Shown: positions 1-10,136 of the stretch, one piece after another | Layout of the letters: each line of letters begins with the position of its first letter | Position numbering within the stretch: position 1 is the first letter of the stretch | From: Muribaculaceae bacterium | GTDB lineage: Bacteria > Bacteroidota > Bacteroidia > Bacteroidales > Muribaculaceae | DNA: 64,000 nucleotides | Assembly: GCA_023667015.1 (NCBI GenBank) | Contig: JAMPAX010000003.1 | Coordinates: 62,001-126,000, forward strand | Reading direction: 5' to 3' | Program-made: the position numbers and the translations under genes | Notes under the pieces: generated by a model | What the model was told of the DNA's origin: nothing | Database searches by the model: none | What the model saw: the letters and a program-made list of their open reading frames with translations, nothing else

Positions 1-869
1 AGGTTGGCACCACCGGGGAAGATAACAATCAGACCCAGGAGGTTCATTGTCAGGATAAAGAAGAAGCATGTCAGCAGATAAGGAGCATATTTCTTAGCTT
101 GATCACCGAGGGTAGCCTTAATTACACCCGTATAGACAAAATCTATCAAGAGTTCCATGAAACCCATACCCTTACGTGGAGCCTTAAGACCCTTCTTGGC
201 ATAGAATCTCACTACAGCCATAACCATCATGGTCACTAAAATAGCAGAGATGAAGAGAGCCAAGACATTCTTAGTGATAGAAAAATCCCAAGGCTTATAT
301 TCACGATACCATGTTCCCTCCACATTGCAATAGCCATCGATAGCAGTTTCATTGACCTTAGACTCATCCGTTGCAGCTAAGACAGCTTTGGCGTATGCTT
401 CAGCTTGTTGAGCAGGGGTAAGGTCGAAAAGTTCAACTACTTTGTTTTTGTGGGTGCTGGCGTGGGCAAGAGTGAACAGATATTCCTTACCGTTGCGTTC
501 AGTTTTGTAGATAACGGGGACAAGTTCCTCCTTCTCCATTCCTGTCTTAGCATCAGAAATTGTTTCCAGTTTTGTAAGCTTGGCAGAAGAGAAGCAGAAC
601 CATTCGCCATCTTCGGCTTTAACGATGACGGGCAGAGGGATTCTGTAGGCATGGCAGAAAGGCACCTCCCAGCCGTAGCCATCGCCGAGGTGATGGAAAA
701 TAATCTCCTTGACATCTACAGCATCGTCGTCGGCATTTTCTTTTTCGGCCTCATCATGGAGTTGAGCCTCCGTGAGGGTATCATTCTCCTGAGCCGCCAC
801 AGATGAAGAAAAAAGCAGCGAGCAGAGGCAGAAAAGAGCGGTAAAGAATATTTTTGTTGATTTAGACAT
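1..869 (-). CDS. atpB: F0F1 ATP synthase subunit a (3' end cut off by window edge)
   Basis: Subunit a forms the half-channels that pass protons to the c-ring in the membrane. The minus-strand frame is open from ATG at 869 to the window edge, about 289 codons. It begins with a hydrophobic signal-like stretch ending in SSVAAQ, then a soluble acidic domain with a HHLGDGYGWEV motif, as in Bacteroidetes AtpB with long periplasmic N termini. Membrane segments follow, ending in NLLGLIVIFPGGANL, the typical subunit-a motif. Ten bases separate it from atpC. The essential C-terminal arginine helix lies outside the window. Identity is secure from motif and context. Confidence 0.95.
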   Translation of the reverse strand, partial: MSKSTKIFFTALFCLCSLLFSSSVAAQENDTLTEAQLHDEAEKENADDDAVDVKEIIFHHLGDGYGWEVPFCHAYRIPLPVIVKAEDGEWFCFSSAKLTKLETISDAKTGMEKEELVPVIYKTERNGKEYLFTLAHASTHKNKVVELFDLTPAQQAEAYAKAVLAATDESKVNETAIDGYCNVEGTWYREYKPWDFSITKNVLALFISAILVTMMVMAVVRFYAKKGLKAPRKGMGFMELLIDFVYTGVIKATLGDQAKKYAPYLLTCFFFILTMNLLGLIVIFPGGAN

Positions 870-879
870 TTCGCAAAAA

Positions 880-1116
880 TTAATATATGCAGACAGCGAC
901 TACGTTATCAGCGACATCCACCAGACCGCCATTGACATCGAGCGACTTCTCCTCGCCAGCAGGAGTGCGATACATGATAGCACCCTTATTAAGGGCAGAG
1001 ATAATCGGAGCGTGGTTTTTCAGGACTGTAAAACGACCGAGTTTACCCGGAAGAGTGACAGACTCTGCGTCACCTTTGAACAGCACTGAATGGGCGGATA
1101 TAATTTCGAGTGTCAT
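880..1116 (-). CDS. atpC: F0F1 ATP synthase epsilon subunit, short form
   Basis: Epsilon belongs to the central stalk coupling rotation of the c-ring to catalysis in F1. The 78-residue product consists only of the N-terminal beta-sandwich (LEIISAHSVLFKGDAESVTLPG at the start, then the FTVLKNHAPII segment). The C-terminal helical hairpin that regulates ATPase activity in longer homologues is absent, which is usual in Bacteroidetes. It follows atpD by 66 bases and precedes atpB by 10 bases, the normal order for this phylum. Confidence 0.95.
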   Translation of the reverse strand: MTLEIISAHSVLFKGDAESVTLPGKLGRFTVLKNHAPIISALNKGAIMYRTPAGEEKSLDVNGGLVDVADNVVAVCIY

Positions 1117-1182
1117 TTCTGAAACAATAGTGATTAAATCGTTAAAGACGAATAGGATAATAAATTAGAAGAAACATCGGGA

Positions 1183-2691
<1,509 letters not shown>

Positions 2692-2748
2692 TTATTATAA
2701 AAGATAAGAAATCGTTAATTCAGATTAGGAATCGTAGAATTCGGAAGA

Positions 2749-3825
2749 TTAAAAATGCAGACCGTAAGCTACGAAGATAGCCATAAGAATAAGATTGGCG
2801 AGAGAGAAAGGCATAAGATACTTCCACTCGAAAGCAAGCATCTGGTCGATTCTGACGCGGGGGAAAGTCCACTTAAACCAGATGATGACAAAAGAGATGA
2901 AGAAAGCCTTACCGAGGAACCATATAGGACCCGGGATATAGTTCATAATGTCATTGAAACCCTCCCAACCGGGGATATGCAAAGGCATCCAGCCACCGAG
3001 GAACATCAAAGAAGCCACGCCGGAGACGATAAAGAGGTTGAGGTATTCAGCGAGATAGAAGAAGCCGAAATGGATACCGGAATACTCAGTGTGGTAACCG
3101 GCAGTCAGCTCATGTTCAGCCTCAGGAAGGTCGAAAGGACCACGGTTAGTCTCAGCAGTAGCAGCAATGATATAAATGATGAAAGCAATGACAGCGGAGA
3201 TATGACCACGGAACAAGAACCAGGTCTTATCCTGCTGAGCCACGAGTTCAGTAATATCCATAGTGCCGGCAAGCAGAACGATGCTCATAAGAGCCAGCGA
3301 GAGAGAAAGCTCATAACTGACCATCTGTGCACCGGAACGCATCGCACCGATAAGAGTATACTTATTATTAGAAGACCAACCGGCAAGAAGGATACCCAAG
3401 ACGCCTACAGAAGACATCGCGAGAATAAAGAAAATACCGATATTAAAATCGATAATCTGCAGACCACGACCCCATGGGAGACAAGCGAGCATTGTCACCG
3501 AAGAAGTAATAATAATATATGGAGCGAGTTTAAAGAGGAAACGATCTGTACCCTTCAGGCAGATAAGTTCCTTGATAAGAATCTTGAACATATCGGCGAA
3601 CACCTGAAGGAGACCCCACTTACCGACACGCATAGGGCCGAGACGGCACTGGAACCAGGCGCAAAGCTTACGCTCATAAAGGATGTAGAATAGCGCCAGG
3701 ACAGTATATGTAAGGAGCACGAGGACACCGACGCAAACGCACTCGATGAGAATAGCGGCCCAAGCCGGGAGGAAACCCATCAGCAAGTCGTTGAAAGCAC
3801 CGGTCCAAATTCCGAAATCAAACAT
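2749..3825 (-). CDS. nuoH: NADH-quinone oxidoreductase subunit H
   Basis: NuoH is the membrane subunit of complex I that helps form the quinone chamber next to NuoB and NuoD. The 358-residue protein has about eight hydrophobic segments, the conserved LYERKLCAWFQCRLGP loop near residue 50, and an ETNRGPFDLPEAEHELTAGYHTEYSG loop that contacts the quinone site. It follows nuoCD by 58 bases. The expected next gene, nuoI, is not found downstream; atpD lies there instead. Confidence 0.97.
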   Translation of the reverse strand: MFDFGIWTGAFNDLLMGFLPAWAAILIECVCVGVLVLLTYTVLALFYILYERKLCAWFQCRLGPMRVGKWGLLQVFADMFKILIKELICLKGTDRFLFKLAPYIIITSSVTMLACLPWGRGLQIIDFNIGIFFILAMSSVGVLGILLAGWSSNNKYTLIGAMRSGAQMVSYELSLSLALMSIVLLAGTMDITELVAQQDKTWFLFRGHISAVIAFIIYIIAATAETNRGPFDLPEAEHELTAGYHTEYSGIHFGFFYLAEYLNLFIVSGVASLMFLGGWMPLHIPGWEGFNDIMNYIPGPIWFLGKAFFISFVIIWFKWTFPRVRIDQMLAFEWKYLMPFSLANLILMAIFVAYGLHF

Positions 3826-3883
3826 GGCTGTTTAGAAGATAAATCTATAATAGAATATTAGAAATCATTAAAAAGAACGTATA

Positions 3884-5518
3884 TCAGCGGTCGATATCAG
3901 GGATAACGAAGTCGAGTGCTGCACCGATAGTGATAAGGTCGGCAATCATATATCCCGAGCAGCAGAGATCCATCACTCCCACGAGGTTGAAGCATGGACT
4001 CTGGAAATGCACGCGATAGGGATTCTTTTCACCGGTAGACTCGATGAAGACGCCGAAAGTACCACGAGAAGCCTCCACCTGCTGATACCAGCGACCTGTG
4101 GGGAGCTTAATAATCTTAGGCACTTGAGCGCGGATATCACCTTCAGGGATATTATCGACGAGCTGAGCGAGAATTCGGCAGCTCTCCTCGATTTCGCGCA
4201 TACGAACCATGTATCTTGCGAAAGAGTCGCATCCGGATTCGAGAACCTCTTCAAACTGCACGTCTGCATAGGCAGCATACGGATGCTTCTTGCGGCAGTC
4301 GCAGCTCCAGTCGGAGCCACGTCCACTCGGGCCGGTGATAGCATAATTGATAGCATCAGCCTTAGAGAGCATACCTACATTCTTCAGACGGTTTTGTGCA
4401 ATCAGATTGCCGGTGAAGACCTTATGATACTCCTTAAGACGTTCCGGCATAATATCCAACAGAGCCTTCACATCCTTCCGGAATTCAGGATGAAGGTCAG
4501 CGATAACACCACCGATAACATTATAATTCATCGACATACGAGCACCGCAAGTCTTCTCGAAAATATCGAGAACCTGCTCGCGTTCGCGGAAGCCATAGAA
4601 GAAAGCTGTAGTAGCACCGAGGTCCATAGCCGTACAGCCGAAAGAGAGGAGATGGCTCGAGATACGCATCAGCTCATCCATCATCGTGCGGATAACTATA
4701 GCGCGGCGGGGCACCTCAATACCGAGAGCCTTTTCGATACACATACAGAGGCAATGACGGTTCTGATGAGCCGACATATAGTCCATACGATCAGTAAAAT
4801 GAAGAATCTGAGGATAGGTAAGGCCTTCGCAGAGCTTTTCAATACCACGATGAATATAACCGGAAACGACTTCCACCTTCTTCACGACCTCACCATCAAC
4901 GGCAGCGCGGAAACGCATAACGCCGTGGGTTGAGGGGTGTTGCGGGCCAATATTTACAACATAGTCATTTTTCTCGAAGACTTTTTTCTCAATCCTCTTT
5001 ACCTTGCCCTTCTCATCCTCAATGAAAGCCTGAGACTCATCCTCATTGACTTCATCGTCAAGGCGAATAGGGTTAAGTTTGGGGTCGGTATCATAGTCCT
5101 TGCGCAGGGGATGGCCCACCCAGTCATTGCGCAGGAAGAAACGGCGCATATCGGGATGATTAATGAACTTGATGCCGAAGAAATCATACACCTCTCGCTC
5201 TTGAAAGTTAGCAACCTTCCAAAGGTCGGAGACAGTATGAATCATCGGATCCTTCATATCCGGGCAAAGAACCTTAACGGTAATAACATCCCAATTATTG
5301 GAAGTGCTTGTAAGATAGTAAAGCACACCGAGTGACTCCTTCCAGTCCATACCGACAACGGCAGTGAGGACATCAAAGTTAAGCTTAGGGTCGTTTTTAA
5401 GATTTGTAGCGAGCTCATGCCAATCAGCCTCAGGAACGACAACGAGAAGGTTTTCACCCTGCTCATCGAAAGTTGCTGAAGGGCAGATTTCACTGATTCT
5501 TTCTTTAATATGGCTCAT
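3884..5518 (-). CDS. nuoCD: NADH-quinone oxidoreductase subunit C/D fusion
   Basis: This is the fused peripheral-arm subunit that holds the quinone-reduction site of complex I. Residues about 1-150 match NuoC (including REVYDFFGIKFINHPDMRRF), and about 185-544 match NuoD. Visible NuoD landmarks are NIGPQHPSTHGVMRF, RMDYMSAHQNRH and the C-terminal GAALDFVIPDIDR. The 544 residues are continuous, so the fusion is genuine. It is 76 bases downstream of nuoB. No nuoE, nuoF or nuoG is present, consistent with the 11-subunit type complex common in Bacteroidales. Confidence 0.97.
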   Translation of the reverse strand: MSHIKERISEICPSATFDEQGENLLVVVPEADWHELATNLKNDPKLNFDVLTAVVGMDWKESLGVLYYLTSTSNNWDVITVKVLCPDMKDPMIHTVSDLWKVANFQEREVYDFFGIKFINHPDMRRFFLRNDWVGHPLRKDYDTDPKLNPIRLDDEVNEDESQAFIEDEKGKVKRIEKKVFEKNDYVVNIGPQHPSTHGVMRFRAAVDGEVVKKVEVVSGYIHRGIEKLCEGLTYPQILHFTDRMDYMSAHQNRHCLCMCIEKALGIEVPRRAIVIRTMMDELMRISSHLLSFGCTAMDLGATTAFFYGFREREQVLDIFEKTCGARMSMNYNVIGGVIADLHPEFRKDVKALLDIMPERLKEYHKVFTGNLIAQNRLKNVGMLSKADAINYAITGPSGRGSDWSCDCRKKHPYAAYADVQFEEVLESGCDSFARYMVRMREIEESCRILAQLVDNIPEGDIRAQVPKIIKLPTGRWYQQVEASRGTFGVFIESTGEKNPYRVHFQSPCFNLVGVMDLCCSGYMIADLITIGAALDFVIPDIDR

Positions 5519-5594
5519 CGTATAGATAAGATAACTTTAGAAGATAAAAGATGATACTCCGACATCAACTGATATCAGAGAATAAAAGGGAAAA

Positions 5595-6206
5595 TCAGCC
5601 GATTTGGCCTCTTTCCTCGGGATGTTGGGCGAAGAACTCCTCGATTTTCTCCTTACGGTTAACGCCGCCGAAGAACTTCTGGACTTTAATCTTGCGCTGC
5701 AGTTGCATCAGACCGTAGAAGAAAGCCTCAGGCCTTGGGGGGCAACCGGGGATGTAAACATCAACGGGGAGAATCTGGTCGACACCCGGAACAACGCAAT
5801 AAGAATTCTTGAAAGGTCCACCGCTGACAGCGCAACCACCGGAAGCAATCACATACTTAGGCTCAGCGAGCTGTTCATATAAGCGACGCATAGCAGGAGC
5901 CATACGGTGTACGATAGTACCCTGCACCATAATATAGTCAGCCTGACGAGGGGAGTTACGAGCCACCTCAAAGCCGAAGCGTGCCATATCATAGCGAGCA
6001 GCACCGAGACACATAAACTCAATAGCGCAGCAGCTCGTACCGAAGCAGAGCGGCCACAGGGAGTTAGAGACACCCCAATTGATAAGTTTGTCAAGACTAC
6101 CAACGACGACATTAGCGCCGGAGGCATTCAGTTCTTCAACGAGCTTATCGATATACTCATTGTCTTTGAAGTCCTCATGGGACATAGATTTGATATTCAC
6201 TCCCAT
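5595..6206 (-). CDS. nuoB: NADH-quinone oxidoreductase subunit B
   Basis: NuoB carries the terminal 4Fe-4S cluster N2 that reduces quinone. The cluster cysteines are visible in [22 protein letters not shown] and [11 protein letters not shown]. At 203 residues it has a short N-terminal extension. The ATG at 6206 overlaps the end of nuoA by 10 bases; an internal Met at residue 8 is an alternative start. Translational coupling with nuoA is likely. Confidence 0.97.
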   Translation of the reverse strand: MGVNIKSMSHEDFKDNEYIDKLVEELNASGANVVVGSLDKLINWGVSNSLWPLCFGTSCCAIEFMCLGAARYDMARFGFEVARNSPRQADYIMVQGTIVHRMAPAMRRLYEQLAEPKYVIASGGCAVSGGPFKNSYCVVPGVDQILPVDVYIPGCPPRPEAFFYGLMQLQRKIKVQKFFGGVNRKEKIEEFFAQHPEERGQIG

Positions 6207-6568
6207 TTAAGTGCTCCTTTCTTCCAGGCATAAGCGAGACCCAGAATTAAAACAAACATGAAAATACCGATGCAGAGGAGCGCGCCGGGACCCATTGAAT
6301 TAGCGATAACCGCCCAGGGATAAAGGAAAACGGTTTCCACATCGAAAATCAGGAACAAGATTGCGAAGATATAATAGCCGGCCTTAAACTGAATCATTGA
6401 CTCACCACGGGTAGGAATACCGCACTCGTAAGTTTCAGATTTTTTGACAGAAAAAGAGCGGGGACTAATTAACTTGGCAATCAGCAAGGCAGCGAAGACG
6501 AGACCAAGACCGGTAATAACACCGGTTAGAGCAAGCGCGCCGTTGCTTATTTCCAAAAGTAAGTTCAT
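6197..6568 (-). CDS. nuoA: NADH-quinone oxidoreductase subunit A
   Basis: This small membrane subunit of complex I has 123 residues and three hydrophobic segments. The conserved loop [18 protein letters not shown] around residues 43-60 contains the family Cys and Glu. It is the first gene of the nuo block. A canonical Bacteroidetes promoter lies about 75 bases upstream, so nuoA-B-CD-H and probably atpD-C-B are transcribed from there. Confidence 0.96.
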   Translation of the reverse strand: MNLLLEISNGALALTGVITGLGLVFAALLIAKLISPRSFSVKKSETYECGIPTRGESMIQFKAGYYIFAILFLIFDVETVFLYPWAVIANSMGPGALLCIGIFMFVLILGLAYAWKKGALKWE

Positions 6569-6642
6569 ATAATCGTTTAATATTTAATTAGTTTCGTTTG
6601 ATTTAAGGTGCAATTACGCTATGTTCAGCGCAATAAACACCA

Positions 6643-6674
6643 CAAAGGTATTTAAAAAAGCTTAAAAAGCCAAA
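6643..6674 (-). promoter_or_regulatory. Promoter of the nuo(-atp) block
   Basis: On the minus strand TACCTTTG (6643-6650) matches the Bacteroidetes -7 consensus TAnnTTTG, and TTTG (6671-6674) is a -33 element exactly 20 nt upstream. The predicted start of transcription is near 6636, giving a leader of about 70 nt before nuoA. The -33 element overlaps the U-tract of the terminator of the upstream lipoprotein gene. Confidence 0.8.
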
Positions 6675-6704
6675 AAAAACGACAAGAAGAGTACTCTTGC
6701 CGTT
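6672..6704 (-). terminator. Intrinsic terminator after the 6795-7733 lipoprotein gene
   Basis: Minus-strand arms AACGGCAAGA (6704-6695) and TCTTGTCGTT (6687-6678) form a 10-bp stem with one G-U pair and a 7-nt loop, followed by a run of T. It is properly placed for the leftward lipoprotein transcript. Confidence 0.8.
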
Positions 6705-6718
6705 AATTTTTTTGTTGA

Positions 6719-6781
6719 GCGGGTAATAACCGCATGATGGAAGCGGGTAATAACCGCCCGTCAGAAGCGAGTATTATCAAT
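6719..6781. repeat. 24-bp tandem repeat, about 2.6 copies, with a near-palindromic core
   Basis: Unit 1 (6719-6742) and unit 2 (6743-6766) both begin GCGGGTAATAACCGC, which is almost self-complementary. A diverged third copy starts at 6767. The array lies between the lipoprotein stop codon and its terminator. Confidence 0.75.
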
Positions 6782-6794
6782 AGGTCAATGACGC

Positions 6795-7733
6795 TTATTT
6801 CTCCTCAAGGGACGTGATGACATACTTACCGGAGAACTGGCCCTGGTATGAAGGTCCCCCATTGGGATTAGCGACAGTGAAATTAATAGAGGCGCATGTG
6901 AGGTCGGAAGAAGTCGTCCGGAAGATTACGCTTTTAAAGGTGTAGTTTTCATAGGGAGTATAGCCGATCTGGGTACCATCCTGCTCCGGCACCTGCGGCA
7001 CAAGATTCTTACCCGTGGCAGAGATACCACTAACTGAGAAATCGAGGGAGAGGCCCTTAAGCACCATAGCGTTGATTTCAAAAGGCTGTTGCTGAGCAAA
7101 CTTAGCCTTATATATAATAAGGTCGGCGGTTCTATAGTCCTGACTCATGACGAGACGATACATGATAGACTCCGACTCAAAGGGAGTTTGAGCTTGACCC
7201 TGATATGAGAAATGGGTGATTGTTTTACCACCATAGACAGCATCGCGGGAGAAAGTCTTGACAGAATACTTGTCGGCAACGCGATATTGGAAGATGGCCA
7301 TCGGACCGAACTGAGCAGCCGGGATAAAATCGATACCCGGAAGATTGACAACTGGATTCGGGTAATAGAAAATGGCAGAGATAGCACCATCAAAAGAAGT
7401 CACCGGCATACCGCCGAGTCTACCGGTAGCGCCGGAGAATACATTCAGCGAGCCGACGTTGGTGGCCCAGGACCTGTAGCTGACAAAATCGGTAGAGAGA
7501 GATGCATCCTGGGAGCCGATTTTCACCGAAGAAGAGCTAACGGCCAAACGACCTTCAGAGACCTGTGCATTAACGACGTAGGTTGCCTTAGAGACAGAGA
7601 CCGGTTCTGAGGCATCATCGGGGATAACGAGATTAGAAGTGTAGTAAGACACAGTGCGCTCATCAACGGAATCATCATCGCAAGAGGCGAAGAGAAGAAG
7701 AGCGATAGCGGGGATTAGTAGTAGTTTTTTCAT
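6795..7733 (-). CDS. Lipoprotein of unknown function paired with a TonB-dependent receptor
   Basis: The 312-residue protein has a lipobox ending FASC with the lipidated Cys at residue 18, followed at once by three Asp. Acidic residues directly after the Cys resemble the surface-export signal of Bacteroidetes lipoproteins, so it may be on the cell surface (inference). The rest looks beta-rich without a family I recognise. It lies 25 bases after the TonB receptor gene and is followed by a terminator, so the two form an operon; by analogy with SusC/SusD-like pairs it may help to capture the receptor's ligand. Confidence 0.85.
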   Translation of the reverse strand: MKKLLLIPAIALLLFASCDDDSVDERTVSYYTSNLVIPDDASEPVSVSKATYVVNAQVSEGRLAVSSSSVKIGSQDASLSTDFVSYRSWATNVGSLNVFSGATGRLGGMPVTSFDGAISAIFYYPNPVVNLPGIDFIPAAQFGPMAIFQYRVADKYSVKTFSRDAVYGGKTITHFSYQGQAQTPFESESIMYRLVMSQDYRTADLIIYKAKFAQQQPFEINAMVLKGLSLDFSVSGISATGKNLVPQVPEQDGTQIGYTPYENYTFKSVIFRTTSSDLTCASINFTVANPNGGPSYQGQFSGKYVITSLEEK

Positions 7734-7758
7734 TATGATAAAGTATTATATTCAAAAA

Positions 7759-10014
7759 TCAGTTAGCGAGAGATAAGCGGAGAGTTATGCCACCGCAGAT
7801 ACCATTACCGCGCTGTAAGAACTCATTACCCATAGAGAGGAAATAGAACGTATTAAAACGGGTGTCGGAAAGATTTCTACCCCAAAGCTGTACGTCCCAG
7901 CATGGGGCAGAGAACGAAACAGAGGCACCGAGCTGGCCATAGAACGGTTGAACGCGGGAATTAGCCTCATTCCAATAAATTTTTCCCGTACCCTTGAAAT
8001 TCACATCAAGAGTAATGGTATTTTTACCCAGCCAAGAAGGCCGGAAAGCATATAAAGCTTGCAACCAGAGGGTATTTTGGGGAGCATAAGGCAACACCTT
8101 TTTCTTATAGTCATCAATACCATCGTTATACTTACGGAAACGAGCATCCGTAAAGCCGTAAGCAGAGTTAAAACTCAGATAATCGAGAGGTGACCATGAT
8201 AAAGAGACCTCCCCACCCATAGAGCGAGTTTTCCCTGCGTTGGTCATAATACGTCCGGTAGTAGTGCCGGAAGGGAAGCGAGTCAGTTGTTGATCTGTAA
8301 TTCCAATATAGAATAAAGAGAGGTCAAGCGACAGATGAGTCGAGGGAAAATCGAGGTGAGAGCCAATCTCAAACTGCCAGCACTGTTCCGGCTTATAGCC
8401 TACAATTTCATCAACATCGTAAGTCGCGCCAATGCCCATAAGATTCATAAGCCTCTGCTGCAGGACATCGCTGAACATTTGCGTATTGAACCCACCGGCC
8501 TTGTAACCCTTACCGACAGAAGCATAAACATTCCCCAAAGAGCCGGGAAGATCATAGAGAGCCGAGATCTTTGGAATAAGGTTGATAAAATGGCGTCGCA
8601 GACGACTCGAATCATCAATATATATGACAGCATGGCGAGAAGTCTCAGTGTCGGGAGGAGCCGGAAGAACCTCCGAAACATTGTCAAGGATATCATATCC
8701 CGTGTTGCAAAAGCTATGAAAAGTCATAGCCACATTCTCATAATCTAATCTCAGGCCGGCACCGAGATGCCACGGACCGATATCAAAACGACTCTCATGA
8801 TAAAATGCAAGACCAAACGATGGCAGGGAGAAAGTACTCCCCAATTCAAAAAAACGGGAGTCCCAGCGAATGGGGTATCGGGGGTTGGCCTGATTACGGT
8901 GGTCCTCAATAAGAGAAGAGATACCCTTATCGAGGAAAGTCACCGGAGCTTGCATATTATTATGGCGATAAAAAGCGAAGAAGCCACCCAGCCAACGATA
9001 CTTACCATCAAGCCCATAGCCACGAGCCATGAAATCCTCCGTAAGAGAAGTTTCGCGCTTCTTCTGAGTAAGAGTGAAATAAGGGATAGGAAGGAAATCC
9101 TGGTCGAGAGTCATATTATCATTGATGTACTGCACCGATGTCACAGAGGTAAACGAAACATTTCGAACGTTCCATGCCAAAGTAAGGCCATCGGAAATGA
9201 GAAACCTCCTATAGAAACACGTGTCATTGTAATTGATCTCACCGGTAGCAATATACTCATAGGGATAACCACCCTGGCGGAGGATAGAAGACGCCAGGAC
9301 ATTAGAGATTCTAAGGGAGGGAGTGTTCCGGAGAAACTTCAAACGGAGATTGCCGGAATGTTCCTTATCCACCTTCTTATTATTGTAAGCATTAACCCAT
9401 CTCCCCTCCCCTGTCAGAAAACCGAGGGAAGCACTAAGAGCCATATCCGGGTTGAGCTTATGATAGAAACCTGCACTACCCTTTAACTGTACGGGCAAAG
9501 CGCCTTGAATCTGAGCCTTCCAGCCTTGGAAAGATAGAGGGGAAAGAGTGCGAATGTTGATAACACCGGTCATAGTATTACGCCCATATAGCGACGACTG
9601 AGGGCCTCGTATCATCTCGATGTTAAAGATATCGGCCATGTCGAGGTCATAGGCATCCTTATTAAGTATGGGGACATTATCGACATTAAGGCCAACGGCA
9701 GGCTGGTCCATACGGGCACCAACGCCTCGCACGTAAATAGAAGACGTTATACGCGATCCATACTCCGGGACAAAGAAATTGGGAACAATATCAGAAGCGC
9801 CCTTAATATCAGCGATACCAAGACGTAAAGATTCAGAATAGTTAATATCAGTAAAGCTGACAGGAGAGCCAGAGAGGTCAGATTGACTTTTAACAACCAC
9901 GACATCGATATCAGGAAGGGAAGTAACCACTGAGTCACCATCGGCCGCCAAACAGCAGACAGACAGCAAGCAAACCAAAAAGAGAAATGTCAATAACTTT
10001 CCAATGAATATCAT
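7759..10014 (-). CDS. TonB-dependent outer membrane receptor
   Basis: This is an outer membrane active transporter of unknown substrate. Of its 751 residues, 1-24 are a signal peptide. There is no carboxypeptidase-like N-terminal domain. The plug domain follows, with the segments IYVRGVGARMDQPAVGLNVD and MIRGPQSSLYGRNTMTGVINI. The rest is a beta-barrel ending in aromatic-rich strands (LWGRNLSDTRFNTFYF). The short plug-only organisation resembles siderophore, haem or vitamin receptors more than SusC, but the ligand cannot be read from sequence. It is the first gene of an operon with the lipoprotein. Confidence 0.92.
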   Translation of the reverse strand: MIFIGKLLTFLFLVCLLSVCCLAADGDSVVTSLPDIDVVVVKSQSDLSGSPVSFTDINYSESLRLGIADIKGASDIVPNFFVPEYGSRITSSIYVRGVGARMDQPAVGLNVDNVPILNKDAYDLDMADIFNIEMIRGPQSSLYGRNTMTGVINIRTLSPLSFQGWKAQIQGALPVQLKGSAGFYHKLNPDMALSASLGFLTGEGRWVNAYNNKKVDKEHSGNLRLKFLRNTPSLRISNVLASSILRQGGYPYEYIATGEINYNDTCFYRRFLISDGLTLAWNVRNVSFTSVTSVQYINDNMTLDQDFLPIPYFTLTQKKRETSLTEDFMARGYGLDGKYRWLGGFFAFYRHNNMQAPVTFLDKGISSLIEDHRNQANPRYPIRWDSRFFELGSTFSLPSFGLAFYHESRFDIGPWHLGAGLRLDYENVAMTFHSFCNTGYDILDNVSEVLPAPPDTETSRHAVIYIDDSSRLRRHFINLIPKISALYDLPGSLGNVYASVGKGYKAGGFNTQMFSDVLQQRLMNLMGIGATYDVDEIVGYKPEQCWQFEIGSHLDFPSTHLSLDLSLFYIGITDQQLTRFPSGTTTGRIMTNAGKTRSMGGEVSLSWSPLDYLSFNSAYGFTDARFRKYNDGIDDYKKKVLPYAPQNTLWLQALYAFRPSWLGKNTITLDVNFKGTGKIYWNEANSRVQPFYGQLGASVSFSAPCWDVQLWGRNLSDTRFNTFYFLSMGNEFLQRGNGICGGITLRLSLAN

Positions 10015-10021
10015 TACGCTG

Positions 10022-10052
10022 CAAAATTAGCAACAGCAATAGAAAGCAACAA
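10022..10052 (-). promoter_or_regulatory. Promoter of the TonB receptor/lipoprotein operon
   Basis: Minus strand TAATTTTG (10022-10029) is a -7 match, with TTG (10050-10052) 20 nt upstream. Transcription would begin at about 10015, next to the ATG at 10014, implying a leaderless or almost leaderless mRNA. The -33 element overlaps a long inverted repeat. Confidence 0.6.
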
Positions 10053-10100
10053 TACCAACAAATGATGACCCCCGAAAGGGAGAATCATTTGTTGGTATTG
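10050..10100. repeat. 17-bp perfect inverted repeat overlapping a promoter
   Basis: Left arm 10050-10066 and right arm 10084-10100 are perfectly complementary. The 17-nt loop contains CCC and GGG that can extend the structure. No T-tract follows on either strand. It could be an operator, an attenuator, or a hairpin for the pseudogene transcript. Confidence 0.75.
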
Positions 10101-10136
10101 AGAGAACAGTGAAAAGGGAGATAGAGATGAAATATT

